DNA from: G963668185 sp965237445
Lineage (GTDB): Bacteria; Chloroflexota; Dehalococcoidia; Lucifugimonadales; G963668185
Direction of reading: 5' to 3'
DNA length: 64,000 nt
NCBI GenBank assembly: GCA_965237445.1
Contig: OZ250142.1
Span: forward strand, 2,914,001 to 2,978,000
Both the position numbers and the translations under genes were made by a program. This document shows positions 8,389 through 17,406 of this stretch, piece by piece (the first letter of the stretch is position 1; each line of letters begins with the position of its first letter). The notes beneath the pieces are model-generated. The model made no database searches and was not told where the DNA came from. It worked only from the letters and a program-made list of their open reading frames with translations.

Positions 8389-8475
8389 GTTCTTCTCCTA
8401 ATCGAGGCCTCCAGGCTCGGCTGTTTTCCAGAGCCGATGGCCATTCTATGACACAACCCTAGCTGTTGCGGCGCG

Positions 8476-9813
8476 CTATCCCCTGGAGCGGCGTCCCCAA
8501 AGCGGATGCCTGAACGCGAGAGGAGAATCCGAATCTGCGAGCATTGCGGCCTCCGTACCGTTCCCTGCCTTCTCCTGTGGTTCTTCGTCAGCAACACCTG
8601 ACGTTACCGGTATCTGTTGCGGGCGGGCCCCGCGGCGCGTACCTAGATTGCTCAGATGCTCGGCAAGGTCCTCCAGGCTCGCAAGGTTTCCGACAGGCAT
8701 GTGATCGTCAACGAACGGCAGCACCGCCTGCAGCCCCCTAGTCAAGGGCTCGTACTCCGGCGGACCGAGCAGCGGGTTCAACCATACGAGCCTGTGGCAG
8801 CTCCGCTGTAACCGCGCCGTCTCGTTTCCCAGCAGTACGGGATCGCCCCGGTCCCAGCCGTCTGAAATGACGATCGCAACGCTGCCCCAACCCAAGACCC
8901 GCCTCGCCCACCGGTAGTTAAACGCCTTCAACGCCTCCCCGATCCTGGTACCGCCTGCCCAGTCGGGCACCGACTTGGACACCTCCCTGACCGCGTCGTC
9001 GACGCCGCGATAGGCGAGTTGATTCGTAATGTGCGTCAGCCGCGTCGCGAACACGAAAGCTTCCACGTTTCTCATGCCGCCCTTGAGACTGTGAACAAAG
9101 TGGAGCAGCATCCGCGTGTATCGTTCCATGGATCCGCTGACGTCGCAGATCAGGACCAGCGGCCTCTCCTTCACCTTGCGGCGCCGCTCCGGCAACTTCA
9201 GTATCTCGCCGCCGTACTTCAGGTTGTGACGGATGACGCGCCTCATGTCCTGCTCCGGCCCGTTTCCCTGCTGCCAGCGGCGCGTTCGACGGGTCCCCAG
9301 GTCCCAGGACACACCCTCCATGATGCGGCGTGCCTCGGCCATCTCAGATTCGGTGTACTCGGCGAAGTCCTTGGTCCTCAGCACCTCGCGTGCGCTGTAG
9401 GTCCGGGTGAGCGTGAGCAGGTCTCCCGGTTCTTCAACGTCTCCATTAACGTCGCTGCTTCCTTCCAGTTCGCCATCCGACTTGGGAGGAGCGACAAGAG
9501 GCTGCCTGAAACGGCGCTGCTCTCCTATGCTTCTGAGGTCCAGCCTGGACTTGCGGTCCTTCGGCGCTCGCCAGAACACTCGGAAGGCCTCGTCGAAGAG
9601 TTGCAGGTCCTGCTGGCGGTGCACTAGCAGCGTCCTAAGCGCCAGGGAGAAGTCCTGTCTCCGCCTGAACCCGACGTCTCCCAGGACCTCAACGACATCC
9701 AGCATTCTGCCGGAGTGGACGTCAAGTCCGAGTTCCCTGAGCACGCGTCCAAAGAGCAGTAGGTTGGGAAGTATGTGTCCTGACGAGGTCTCGTCGGTAG
9801 AAGGCTCGGTCAT
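8476..9813 (-). CDS. coxE: CoxE-like VWA-domain protein
   Basis: A 445-residue protein of the CoxE/VWA family. The von Willebrand A domain occupies roughly residues 215-400 with a MIDAS motif in VLICDVSGSMERYTRML, followed by VAIVISDGWDRGDP. The N-terminal half (LLLFGRVLRELGLDVH, VEVLGDVGFRRRQDFSLALR) is typical of CoxE. In known systems CoxE pairs with the CoxD AAA+ ATPase to activate the Mo-Cu or Mo centre. CoxD is encoded 19 bp upstream. The C-terminal tail after about residue 410 is low-complexity and probably disordered. Confidence 0.9.
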   Translation of the reverse strand: MTEPSTDETSSGHILPNLLLFGRVLRELGLDVHSGRMLDVVEVLGDVGFRRRQDFSLALRTLLVHRQQDLQLFDEAFRVFWRAPKDRKSRLDLRSIGEQRRFRQPLVAPPKSDGELEGSSDVNGDVEEPGDLLTLTRTYSAREVLRTKDFAEYTESEMAEARRIMEGVSWDLGTRRTRRWQQGNGPEQDMRRVIRHNLKYGGEILKLPERRRKVKERPLVLICDVSGSMERYTRMLLHFVHSLKGGMRNVEAFVFATRLTHITNQLAYRGVDDAVREVSKSVPDWAGGTRIGEALKAFNYRWARRVLGWGSVAIVISDGWDRGDPVLLGNETARLQRSCHRLVWLNPLLGPPEYEPLTRGLQAVLPFVDDHMPVGNLASLEDLAEHLSNLGTRRGARPQQIPVTSGVADEEPQEKAGNGTEAAMLADSDSPLAFRHPLWGRRSRG

Positions 9814-9832
9814 CTACTGTCGGGCGGGCGCC

Positions 9833-10768
9833 TTAGCGGCGTCGGCCGCGCCGTCCCTCGCGATTTCGCACGCGGTTGAGGATGTGGCGCACCGGCTCGC
9901 CGCGCACCGCCTCTATGTCCTCACGATACTTCAAGACAATGCCGAGCGTGTCGTCGACAATCGATGGGTCCAGCTCATTCTGGTCCAACGCCACGAGCGC
10001 AGCGGTCCAGTCCAGCGTCTCAGCGACGCCCGATATCTTGAACAGTTCGCCTTCTCGCAGGTCTTGCACGAAGGCCGTTACCTCTTCGGAAAGCTTCCTG
10101 GACGCCTCGGGTACCTTGGCTCTCACGATCTGAAGTTCCTTGCGGAAGTCCGGGTAGTCGATCCAGTAGTAGAGGCACCTTCTCTTCAGTGCGTCGTGCA
10201 CCTCGCGTGTGCGGTTGGAGGTAACTACGACCACAGGCCGGTTCTCCGCCCGATAGGTGCCCAGCTCGGGAATCGTGACCTGAAAGTCAGACAGCAATTC
10301 CAGCAGGAATCCCTCGAACTCCTCGTCGGCCCGGTCAATCTCATCGATCAGCAGGACCGGCGGTTTGCTCCTGCCGGGATCTATGGCCTGAAGCAGCGGC
10401 CGCTTGATCAGGAAACGGTCGCTGAATATCTCCCCTTGCGCAGCATCGCGGTCGTCGAGGCTTCCGGCGGCCTCCAGCAACCGTATCTCCAGCAGTTGGC
10501 GAGCATAGTTCCATTCGTACACAGCTTGAGAGACGTCCAGCCCCTCGTAGCACTGCAGCCGGATCAGGTCCGTGTCCAGGATCGACGCCAGCACCTTCGC
10601 GACCTCGGTCTTGCCAACGCCGGCCTCACCTTCCAGAAACAGAGGGCGGTTCAGCTTCAGGGAGAGATAGATCGAGATTGCCAGCCCACGGTCCGCGACG
10701 TACAACGCATCGCGCAACCTGTCTTGCAGTTCGTCTATAGATGCCGGCGCCAGCGACGAGTCGCTCAA
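9833..10768 (-). CDS. coxD: CoxD-like MoxR-family AAA+ ATPase
   Basis: A 311-residue MoxR-type AAA+ protein. Walker A is EGEAGVGKTEVAK (about residue 50), Walker B is PPVLLIDEIDRAD (about 135), and sensor 1 lies in VVVTSNRTRE. Fold and length match CoxD, a chaperone involved in sulfuration or metal insertion into the molybdenum cofactor of CoxL. It is placed between coxM and coxE in the canonical S-L-M-D-E order, supporting a maturation role for the adjacent hydroxylase. Confidence 0.92.
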   Translation of the reverse strand: MSDSSLAPASIDELQDRLRDALYVADRGLAISIYLSLKLNRPLFLEGEAGVGKTEVAKVLASILDTDLIRLQCYEGLDVSQAVYEWNYARQLLEIRLLEAAGSLDDRDAAQGEIFSDRFLIKRPLLQAIDPGRSKPPVLLIDEIDRADEEFEGFLLELLSDFQVTIPELGTYRAENRPVVVVTSNRTREVHDALKRRCLYYWIDYPDFRKELQIVRAKVPEASRKLSEEVTAFVQDLREGELFKISGVAETLDWTAALVALDQNELDPSIVDDTLGIVLKYREDIEAVRGEPVRHILNRVRNREGRRGRRR

Positions 10769-10863
10769 TGCTTGTACCCCCGGTTAGTCACAGTTTGAAC
10801 GCAGCACGCCAGCCGGCGGGACCGCCGCCGTGGGCTATGCGGGTTGTGAGTCCTAACGGCTGC

Positions 10864-11730
10864 TTACCCTGCGTTTGCCGCCGCGTCGATCAGCGCCCGC
10901 TTGACGAAGACGGCTGCCATCGCCGTTCGGTAGCCGGCTGACGCGAAAACGTCGTCCAGCACATAATCTCCGACGTCACCGGCCACCGTGGATGCCGCCT
11001 CAGCCAGCGCGTCATCGGAGAGTCCGCTGCCCTGGAGCGCCGCCTCCACAGACGAAGCCCTGAACGGTGCGGGCGTGATGCCGCCGACAGCCACGCTTGC
11101 GCCCGTGCAGGCGCCGTCGGCCACCGTCAGCACAGCGGCAGCGCTGATTACCGCGTACCTGGACGCCGGGTGCTTCAGCTTCGCGTAGCCCATTACCTGA
11201 CCGCTCTGCTTTGCGGGCAACTCCACCGAGGTAATGATCTCGTCCTCCGCTAGCGTCGTGGTCATAAGGTCTTCGAAGAAGTCGGACGCCGCAATCGAGC
11301 GTGCCCCGTTCGGGCCGGTCGCGTGAATCGTGCCGTCAAGCGCCGTCACCACAGTGGGCGGGTCCGACGCCGGGTCGGAGTGGGCGAGGTTGCCGCCTAT
11401 GGTACCGAGGTTACGCACCGCGGGGTCCCCGATGTCAGATGCCGCCGATGCAAGCATCGGGCAATGCTCGGCAACCACGTCTGAAGACGCGACCTGCGCG
11501 TGAGTGGTCAGGGCTCCAATCCGAATGGAACCAGAGCCCGCCTCGACGCCAATCAACTCGGAAATTCCGCCGATGTCTATGAGTGCGGCCGGACTTGCGA
11601 GGCGCAGCTTCATAACCGGAATCAGGCTGTGGCCCCCGGCCAGTAACTTGGCATCGCTGTTCCCCGCCAGCAGGCTTACCGCGTTGGCAACGCTGTCCGC
11701 ACGATGGTAGTCGAATTTGGCTGGGAACAT
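10864..11730 (-). CDS. coxM: CoxM-like FAD subunit of Mo hydroxylase
   Basis: A 288-residue xanthine dehydrogenase FAD-binding subunit. It has the two signature FAD loops: AGGHSLIPVMKLRLASP (about residues 31-47) and TIGGNLAHSDPASD (about 109-122). The N-terminal MFPAKFDYHRADSV is typical. The C-terminal CO_deh_flav_C domain ends in AVFVKRALIDA. It carries electrons from the [2Fe-2S] subunit to FAD. It starts 2 bp after the end of the large subunit gene, indicating tight translational coupling. Confidence 0.94.
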   Translation of the reverse strand: MFPAKFDYHRADSVANAVSLLAGNSDAKLLAGGHSLIPVMKLRLASPAALIDIGGISELIGVEAGSGSIRIGALTTHAQVASSDVVAEHCPMLASAASDIGDPAVRNLGTIGGNLAHSDPASDPPTVVTALDGTIHATGPNGARSIAASDFFEDLMTTTLAEDEIITSVELPAKQSGQVMGYAKLKHPASRYAVISAAAVLTVADGACTGASVAVGGITPAPFRASSVEAALQGSGLSDDALAEAASTVAGDVGDYVLDDVFASAGYRTAMAAVFVKRALIDAAANAG

Positions 11731-11732
11731 CC

Positions 11733-14087
11733 CTAACCTCTACTTTCGTTGATCGCCGTCCACACCTTCTCAGGCGTCAGCGGCATGTCAATCTTCTCCA
11801 CACCGAACGGCTTGAGAGCGTCCATGACGGCGTTGTAGATCGTGATGGTGGACGCGATCGTTCCCGTCTCGCCCACGCCCTTCACGCCAAGCGGATGATG
11901 GCCGGATGGCGTCACTGTGCTCAGCGACTCGATGTCCGGCACAACGTCCGCTCTCGGCAGGCCATAGTCGAGCATCGAGCCTGTCAGAAGCTGTCCACTC
12001 TCGTCGTAAACTGCGCCTTCCCAGAGCACGGGTCCCGCTCCTTGCACGACACCGCCGCTAACCTGCCCCTCTACAATCATCGGATTGATCTGAATGCCGC
12101 AGTCGTCGACTGCCACGTACCTGCGTATGCTGACATGCCCGGTGTCTGCATCGACGTCAACGATGGCTACGTGCGCTCCGAACGGATAGCTGAAGTTCGG
12201 CGGATCGTAGAAGGCCTGCGCCTCCAGTCCGGGTTCCATGCCTTCAGGCATGTTCCAGGCTACGTTGGCCATGAGTGCGATGTCCTGTATGGTCTGCGCG
12301 CTGTCGGGCGAACCCCGCACGAAAAAGCGTCCATCGCCGTACTCGATATCCTCCTCGGCGGCCTCCAGCAGGTGCGCGGCGATCGTCCGAGCCTTGTCCT
12401 TGATCTTGCGCACTGCCAGCGTCAGCGCCGCGCCGGACACCGCGGTTGTCCTGCTCCCGTACGTGCCCCACCCCATAGGCGTGTTGTCGGTGTCGCCGTG
12501 GAGCACCTCGACGTCGTCCACGTCCACGCCGATCTCGTCGGCCACTACCTGCGCGAACGTCGTCTCTTCTCCCTGGCCGTGCGGCGAAGAGCCGATGGCT
12601 ACGCTGACCTTGCCCGTGGGCGTTACCTTGATCGTGGCGCCCTCCCAGAGTCCGCCCTGGAAGCCAACGGCCCCTGCGACCTGCGAAGGACCCAAGCCGC
12701 AAATCTCCACGTACGTCGAGACTCCAATGCCCATGTGGCGGCCTTCGGCACGGCTGCTCTCCTGTTCGGCTCTTAGATCCGCATAGCTCACCGCCTCCAG
12801 TGCCTTGTCAAGAGGGGCCTCGTAGTCTCCGCTGTCGTACGTCAGGCCCAGCGCAATGTCGTGACCGTCTTCGAATTTGGGCACAAGGTTCTTGCGCCTG
12901 ACCTCGACAGGGTCCATACCCAACTCTCCAGCCAGCTTCTCCATCATCCTCTCCACAAGGAACGTGGCCTCAGGCCGCCCGGCGCCGCGGTAGGCGTCGG
13001 TAGGTGTCGTGTTGGAGAACACGCCATACACTTCTGCGCGCGCGGCAGGGATGCCGTACGGACCGCAATACATCAGGCCGTGCAGAATCGTCGGGATTCC
13101 GGGCGCGGCCGTCGATAGGTAGCCGCCCATGCCGGCGTAGACCGTGGCTCTAATGCCGGTGACTGTTCCGTCCTTCGTTGCGGCCAACTCCACGTCTTGC
13201 ACGTGGTCTCTTCCGTGGATTGTTGCAATGAAGTTCTCGGATCGAGTCTCCGTCCACTTAACCGGCACGCCAAGCTTCATAGAGCAGAACGATGTGATCG
13301 CCTCGTCCGCGTAGTACGGAATCTTGCTGCCGAAGCCGCCGCCCACCTCGGGTGCGATCACCCGGATCTTGTGTTCACCTACACCCGTTACGACCGAAGT
13401 CAGGAACCTTGCGATGTGCGGGTTCTGGGTGGTGCTCCATAACGTCAGGTCGCCAGTCGCATCCGTCCACTGCGCGAGCGCCGAACGCGGCTCCATCGCG
13501 TTGGGGACGAGACGCTGGTGCACGATGCGCTCGCTCACGAGCACTTCCGGGTTATCGAATGCCGCGTCTACGTCGCCGCCTTCTGCTACCCATTTGAATG
13601 CCTGGTTGTTCGGAACGTCGTCGTGGACCTGCGGTGCGCCGTCCTGGAGCGCCGCCTCGGGGTTGACCACCGCAGCAAGGATTTCGTAGTCGACATCGAT
13701 GTGCTGTAGCGCGTCTTCAGCGTGGTAGCGCGAGTCCGCGACAACTACAGCGACAGCGTCGCCCACGTACCGCACCCTGTCCACTGCGATTGGAGGATGC
13801 TCAGGCGTCTTGAGGTCCGAATCGGGGACCAGCCATGCGCAGGGAAGACCGTTCAGCACGCCCTGAGTGTCCGTCCCTGTGAACACTGCCACAACTCCAG
13901 GGGCGTCGGAAGCAGCGCTCGTGTCGATGCTTTGGATGTTGGCATGAGCGTGTGGACTTCTCAGCATCGCGGCGTACAACATGCCCGGAAGCTTGAGGTC
14001 GTCAGTGTACTTGGACCCCCCAGTTATGAGCCGCGGGTCTTCCCGGCGCCGGATGCCGGAACCGAATATACGGGTTGCCGTGGCCAT
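11733..14087 (-). CDS. Form II CoxL-like molybdopterin large subunit
   Basis: A 784-residue molybdenum hydroxylase large subunit. It begins FGSGIRRREDPRLITGG, has a complete N-terminal Ald_Xan_dh_C domain and a C-terminal MoCo-binding domain with VKGVGETGT near the end. The active-site loop reads AYRGAGR (about residue 380), the form II signature; true CO dehydrogenases (form I) have AYxCSFR. The Mo-Cu cysteine is therefore absent, and CO should not be assumed as substrate. Oxidation of an aldehyde, N-heterocycle or similar small molecule is more likely. It is separated from coxS by 1 bp and from coxM by 2 bp. Confidence 0.93.
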   Translation of the reverse strand: MATATRIFGSGIRRREDPRLITGGSKYTDDLKLPGMLYAAMLRSPHAHANIQSIDTSAASDAPGVVAVFTGTDTQGVLNGLPCAWLVPDSDLKTPEHPPIAVDRVRYVGDAVAVVVADSRYHAEDALQHIDVDYEILAAVVNPEAALQDGAPQVHDDVPNNQAFKWVAEGGDVDAAFDNPEVLVSERIVHQRLVPNAMEPRSALAQWTDATGDLTLWSTTQNPHIARFLTSVVTGVGEHKIRVIAPEVGGGFGSKIPYYADEAITSFCSMKLGVPVKWTETRSENFIATIHGRDHVQDVELAATKDGTVTGIRATVYAGMGGYLSTAAPGIPTILHGLMYCGPYGIPAARAEVYGVFSNTTPTDAYRGAGRPEATFLVERMMEKLAGELGMDPVEVRRKNLVPKFEDGHDIALGLTYDSGDYEAPLDKALEAVSYADLRAEQESSRAEGRHMGIGVSTYVEICGLGPSQVAGAVGFQGGLWEGATIKVTPTGKVSVAIGSSPHGQGEETTFAQVVADEIGVDVDDVEVLHGDTDNTPMGWGTYGSRTTAVSGAALTLAVRKIKDKARTIAAHLLEAAEEDIEYGDGRFFVRGSPDSAQTIQDIALMANVAWNMPEGMEPGLEAQAFYDPPNFSYPFGAHVAIVDVDADTGHVSIRRYVAVDDCGIQINPMIVEGQVSGGVVQGAGPVLWEGAVYDESGQLLTGSMLDYGLPRADVVPDIESLSTVTPSGHHPLGVKGVGETGTIASTITIYNAVMDALKPFGVEKIDMPLTPEKVWTAINESRG

Positions 14088-14088
14088 G

Positions 14089-14673
14089 CTAGCCCCCCTT
14101 CATCGCTTCTGCTGCTGCCCGCACCGCGCGGACGATGTTCGTATACCCGGTACATCTGCACAGGTTGCCTTCCAAGCCGTGCCTGATCTCCTCATCGGTC
14201 GGGTCAGGGTTGGATTTCAGTAATTCGCTTGCGGCCATAATCATGCCGGGCGTGCAGTACCCGCACTGGAGGCCATGCTGGTTCCAGAACTCTTCCTGGA
14301 GTGGGTGGAGTTCGCCGGCCGATCCCATGCCCTCTATCGTCGTGATCTCGGCTCCGTTGGCCTGCACTGCCAGGCGGGTACACGACTTTACGGCCACTCC
14401 GTTCTCCAAGACTACGCACAAACCGCACTGGCTCGTATCGCAGCCGATCTTCGTGCCCGTGAGCGCCGCGTTCTCACGGATGAAGTGGACCAGCAGCAGC
14501 CTCGGCTCTACTGCGTCCGACACGTCTGAGCCGTTGATCGTGATCGTCACCGGGTGCCGGCCGTTCTGTGCCGGCGCCGCCGGCGCTGGCGCGGCAACTG
14601 CGGCCGGTTCCTCGGCCGCAGCAGGACTCTGTTCACCTACAAGGATGCGTCTGACGGATGACCAGAATGACAT
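14089..14673 (-). CDS. coxS: CoxS-like [2Fe-2S] subunit with N-terminal extension
   Basis: A 194-residue two-[2Fe-2S] subunit. The plant-type ferredoxin domain has GCDTSQCGLCVV and the C-terminal four-helix cluster domain has LQCGYCTPGMIM and GNLCRCTGY, so all eight cysteines are present. The subunit is about 40 residues longer than standard CoxS (about 155). The extension is MSFWSSVRRILVGE followed by an Ala/Pro-rich linker. A near-identical pattern (MSLWSRLKQMVLGN plus linker) starts the next upstream gene, a protein of unrelated fold. The motif predicts a short amphipathic helix, perhaps for membrane attachment or co-localisation. It is the first structural gene of the S-L-M set. Confidence 0.94.
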   Translation of the reverse strand: MSFWSSVRRILVGEQSPAAAEEPAAVAAPAPAAPAQNGRHPVTITINGSDVSDAVEPRLLLVHFIRENAALTGTKIGCDTSQCGLCVVLENGVAVKSCTRLAVQANGAEITTIEGMGSAGELHPLQEEFWNQHGLQCGYCTPGMIMAASELLKSNPDPTDEEIRHGLEGNLCRCTGYTNIVRAVRAAAEAMKGG

Positions 14674-14798
14674 GACACCTGCCCCTTCCTGTTGAGTGCG
14701 TTCATTGACGCGTGGTTATAGGCACACGATCGCTCTATAGACGAATGGTTCCCGCGTGCCTTTGGGCACTACCTGGGGGGTTCGGTCCGGCGTGCTGG

Positions 14799-15317
14799 TT
14801 AGGAAGCAGCCGCTACGCCGGCCTCCGCAACTGCATGGTCGTCCTCGACGCTACTCCCGGAAACACCGATGGCTCCGACAATCTCGCCAGCGCTGTTCCT
14901 GATTGGAAGTCCACCGGGGAATGAGATCAGCCCGCGGTTCGAGTGTTCGATCCGGAACAGTGCCCCGCCCGGCTGAGATAGACCCCCAATTGCACCAGTC
15001 GGCATGTCAAAGTATCGCGCCGTTCGCGCCTTCTTCTGGGCGATGTCGATGGAACCTCGCCACGCACCGTCCATTCGAGCGAACGCCTTTAGCCTGACGC
15101 CAGCGTCAACTATGGCTATATCCATCTTGACGCCCATCTCTTCGGATTTTTGGATGGCTGCCTTGACGGCGGCGCGCGCCTGGTCGAGCGTGATATCGGT
15201 AGCGGCGTCTTCGGATGACTCTGCCGGCTGGTTTTCCGACATAGGCTCCGTGGCCGATTCGGCGGTCCGGCCCCCATTCCCCAACACCATCTGCTTCAAT
15301 CTTGACCAGAGTGACAC
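14799..15317 (-). CDS. HbpS/GlcG-like protein with N-terminal amphipathic helix
   Basis: A 172-residue protein. Residues about 42-172 form a HbpS/GlcG (DUF336) domain: LDQARAAVKAAIQKSEE, KMDIAIVDAGVRLKAFARMDGA, GGLPI and GVSGSSVEDDHAVAEAG. Family members bind haem or corrinoid or have unclear accessory roles, often next to oxidoreductases. The N-terminus (MSLWSRLKQMVLGN, then a polar Glu/Ser/Ala linker) matches that of CoxS. The start codon is GTG. It is followed by coxS after 125 bp and preceded by a paralogue without the extension, so a link to the Mo hydroxylase is inferred. Confidence 0.88.
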   Translation of the reverse strand: MSLWSRLKQMVLGNGGRTAESATEPMSENQPAESSEDAATDITLDQARAAVKAAIQKSEEMGVKMDIAIVDAGVRLKAFARMDGAWRGSIDIAQKKARTARYFDMPTGAIGGLSQPGGALFRIEHSNRGLISFPGGLPIRNSAGEIVGAIGVSGSSVEDDHAVAEAGVAAAS

Positions 15318-15544
15318 GATCCCAACTCCTTTTCGCTAAGTATCGCTTTGGTTCACGACCCTCAACCTAGTCATAGCGAGGCCGGGTTAGCAGGTGTTGA
15401 GGGTCCGAACAGTACAGATGTCCGAGCTCCACCGCCAATCTTCACGGACGGCAGACAAACCGATGACCGGGCCCCAAGCAAGAGGACCCGGTCTTCAACA
15501 ACTTAGTTTACTTTGGGATTTTGGTTTCCTACTACAGGTCAGGT

Positions 15545-15949
15545 CTAGGAAAGGGCGGCGACACCGGCCTCGGCGACGGCGTGGTCATCCTCAACGGTGC
15601 TGCCGGATACGCCGATGGCCCCGATGACTTCACCATCCCCATTGCTGATCGGTAGGCCCCCTGGGAACGTAATCAAGCCTCCATTGGAGTGCTCGATGTT
15701 GTATAGGGGTCCTCCCGGCTGAGACAGCCCGCCGATTGCCCCGGTCGGCATATCAAAGAATCGGGATGTTCGCGCCTTGATCTGAGCGATGTCAATCGAC
15801 CCGAGCCACGCGCCGTCCATGCGCGCGAACGCCTTGAGGTTCGCACCTGCATCAACAACAGCGATGTCCATCTTAACGCCCATCTCGTTGGACTTTGCTA
15901 TTGCGGCCTGAACCGCTGCAACTGCCTGATCGAGACTAATGTCTGCCAT
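15545..15949 (-). CDS. HbpS/GlcG-like protein, short paralogue
   Basis: A 134-residue single-domain HbpS/GlcG protein, a clear paralogue of the neighbour at 14799-15317. Long stretches are almost identical, for example VKMDIAVVDAGA, LKAFARMDGAW, MPTGAIGGLSQPGG and SVEDDHAVAEAGVA with one or two changes. It lacks the helix-plus-linker extension and starts directly at MADISLDQAVAAVQ, with GGAGAAC upstream of the ATG. Tandem duplication followed by extension of one copy is the simplest reading. A 227-bp gap separates the two, with no gene in it. Confidence 0.88.
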   Translation of the reverse strand: MADISLDQAVAAVQAAIAKSNEMGVKMDIAVVDAGANLKAFARMDGAWLGSIDIAQIKARTSRFFDMPTGAIGGLSQPGGPLYNIEHSNGGLITFPGGLPISNGDGEVIGAIGVSGSTVEDDHAVAEAGVAALS

Positions 15950-16013
15950 GATTTGTTCTCCTCAATTGTTTGTTGAGCACCTATGGAGCCGGTTGGTCTA
16001 TAGCGGCGCTCGG

Positions 16014-17162
16014 TTACGGATGGATGATTACCTTCGTATAGCCCTCTACACGCTGGTCGAACTTCGTGTACGCGTCCGGGGCCTCATCAAGGCCGATTTC
16101 GTGTGATACCACGAAATCGGGGCTCGCCCGGCCGGCCGTGATCATGTCGCGCAAGTACGCATTGTACTGTTTCACGTTGCACTGGCCGGTGCCCAGCCGT
16201 AATCCTTTCTCGAACAACTTCCCAAAGTTAATCGAGAGCGCACCCTGCTTGGCCGCCTCATCGACGCCGCCGGGGTCGGACGGTACATACAGTCCAGGGA
16301 TTCCGATCGATCCGGTGGGCCTGACGGTCGCAATAAGGTTGTTGAGTACTATGTTGGGAATCTCGTCCTGCTCACCCCCAGCCGCCGAGGAACCGCGCGC
16401 CGTGGCCTGGTAACCGACTGCGTCTATCCCTTTGTCCGTGCCGCCATCCGTCGCGTCGAGGATGGCTTCCACGGGGTCGACGTCGTCATAGTTGATGGGA
16501 ATGGCGCCGATCTCCTCAGCCTTGTCCAGTCGTTCCTGAACATGATCGACTGAGAAAACGCGGGATGCTCCTCGAATAAGGCAGCTGTATGCGGCCATCA
16601 GGCCCACGGGGCCGGCGCCGTAAACTGCCACGCTCTCACCGGGCCTTACGCCGGCCATCTCCGCTCCGTGATAGCCCGTGGGGAAGATGTCGGCCAAGAG
16701 TGCGTAATCGGCCTCGTGTTCGTCGCCCTCCGGCAGCGGAAGGCCGTTGAAGTCCACGAAAGGCACTTGCATGTACTCGGCCTGCCCACCTACCCATGGC
16801 CCCATCGCCACATAACCGTAAGCCCCCCCCGCGAATCCTGGATTCACCGTTGTGCAGAATCCAGTGAATCCGCCAAGGCAGTTCTTGCAGAATCCACAGG
16901 CTACGTTAAAGGGCATGACCACCCGGTCGCCGACCTTGCGCTCCTTTACGCCAGAGCCGACCTCCTCGATTATGCCCATGTTCTCGTGTCCAAATACGAT
17001 CCCCGGCTCCGCAGAGGTCCGGCCTTCATACATATGTAGGTCAGAGCCGCAGATGCAGGAGGAAGTGATCCGCACGATTGCATCATTAGGATGCAGAATC
17101 GCGGGATTGGGCACTTCTTCAATCGCTACGCTGAATGGTTCCTTATAAACGACAGCCCTCAT
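16014..17162 (-). CDS. Zn-dependent medium-chain alcohol dehydrogenase, formaldehyde-dehydrogenase-like
   Basis: A 382-residue MDR-superfamily enzyme from the ATG at 17162 (MRAVVYKEPF), chosen because GGAGG lies 9 bases upstream; an upstream frame start at 17213 lacks a site. The catalytic zinc ligands lie in CICGSDLHMYEG and GHENMG, and structural zinc cysteines are in CGFCKNCLGGFTGFC. The NAD motif is VYGAGPVGLMAAY. The long insertion around DAVGYQATARG and the C-terminal VIIHP match glutathione-independent formaldehyde dehydrogenase-like proteins. It lies upstream of the HbpS-cox cluster on the same strand, so it may feed an aldehyde to it, but this is only inferred. Confidence 0.88.
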   Translation of the reverse strand: MRAVVYKEPFSVAIEEVPNPAILHPNDAIVRITSSCICGSDLHMYEGRTSAEPGIVFGHENMGIIEEVGSGVKERKVGDRVVMPFNVACGFCKNCLGGFTGFCTTVNPGFAGGAYGYVAMGPWVGGQAEYMQVPFVDFNGLPLPEGDEHEADYALLADIFPTGYHGAEMAGVRPGESVAVYGAGPVGLMAAYSCLIRGASRVFSVDHVQERLDKAEEIGAIPINYDDVDPVEAILDATDGGTDKGIDAVGYQATARGSSAAGGEQDEIPNIVLNNLIATVRPTGSIGIPGLYVPSDPGGVDEAAKQGALSINFGKLFEKGLRLGTGQCNVKQYNAYLRDMITAGRASPDFVVSHEIGLDEAPDAYTKFDQRVEGYTKVIIHP

Positions 17163-17406
17163 AGAGAGAACACCTCCTTCTTGCCTATTGACAGATGCAG
17201 AACCGTTCCACAACTTACCATAGCCCGATTTCGGAGGATCTGCCGAATTCCAGCCCTAGCGGCCAGCACGGCCTTGAACTAGACTCCAGACCGTCGAAAG
17301 CATGGGCTCCGACCAAACCACTCCAAGGGCGCCAGAATCGCCCCGATGCTATTGCCGCCACCTTCAAAAGTCAACACGCCGGCGACTATCACTCACGCAG
17401 TAAGCG

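Noticed and set aside
9407..10798. 463-residue plus-strand frame
   Set aside because: Covers coxE and coxD antisense; no domain is recognisable and the minus-strand genes have complete motifs.
11733..14087. True CO dehydrogenase (form I)
   Set aside because: The active-site loop is AYRGAGR; the Cu-binding AYxCSFR cysteine is absent.
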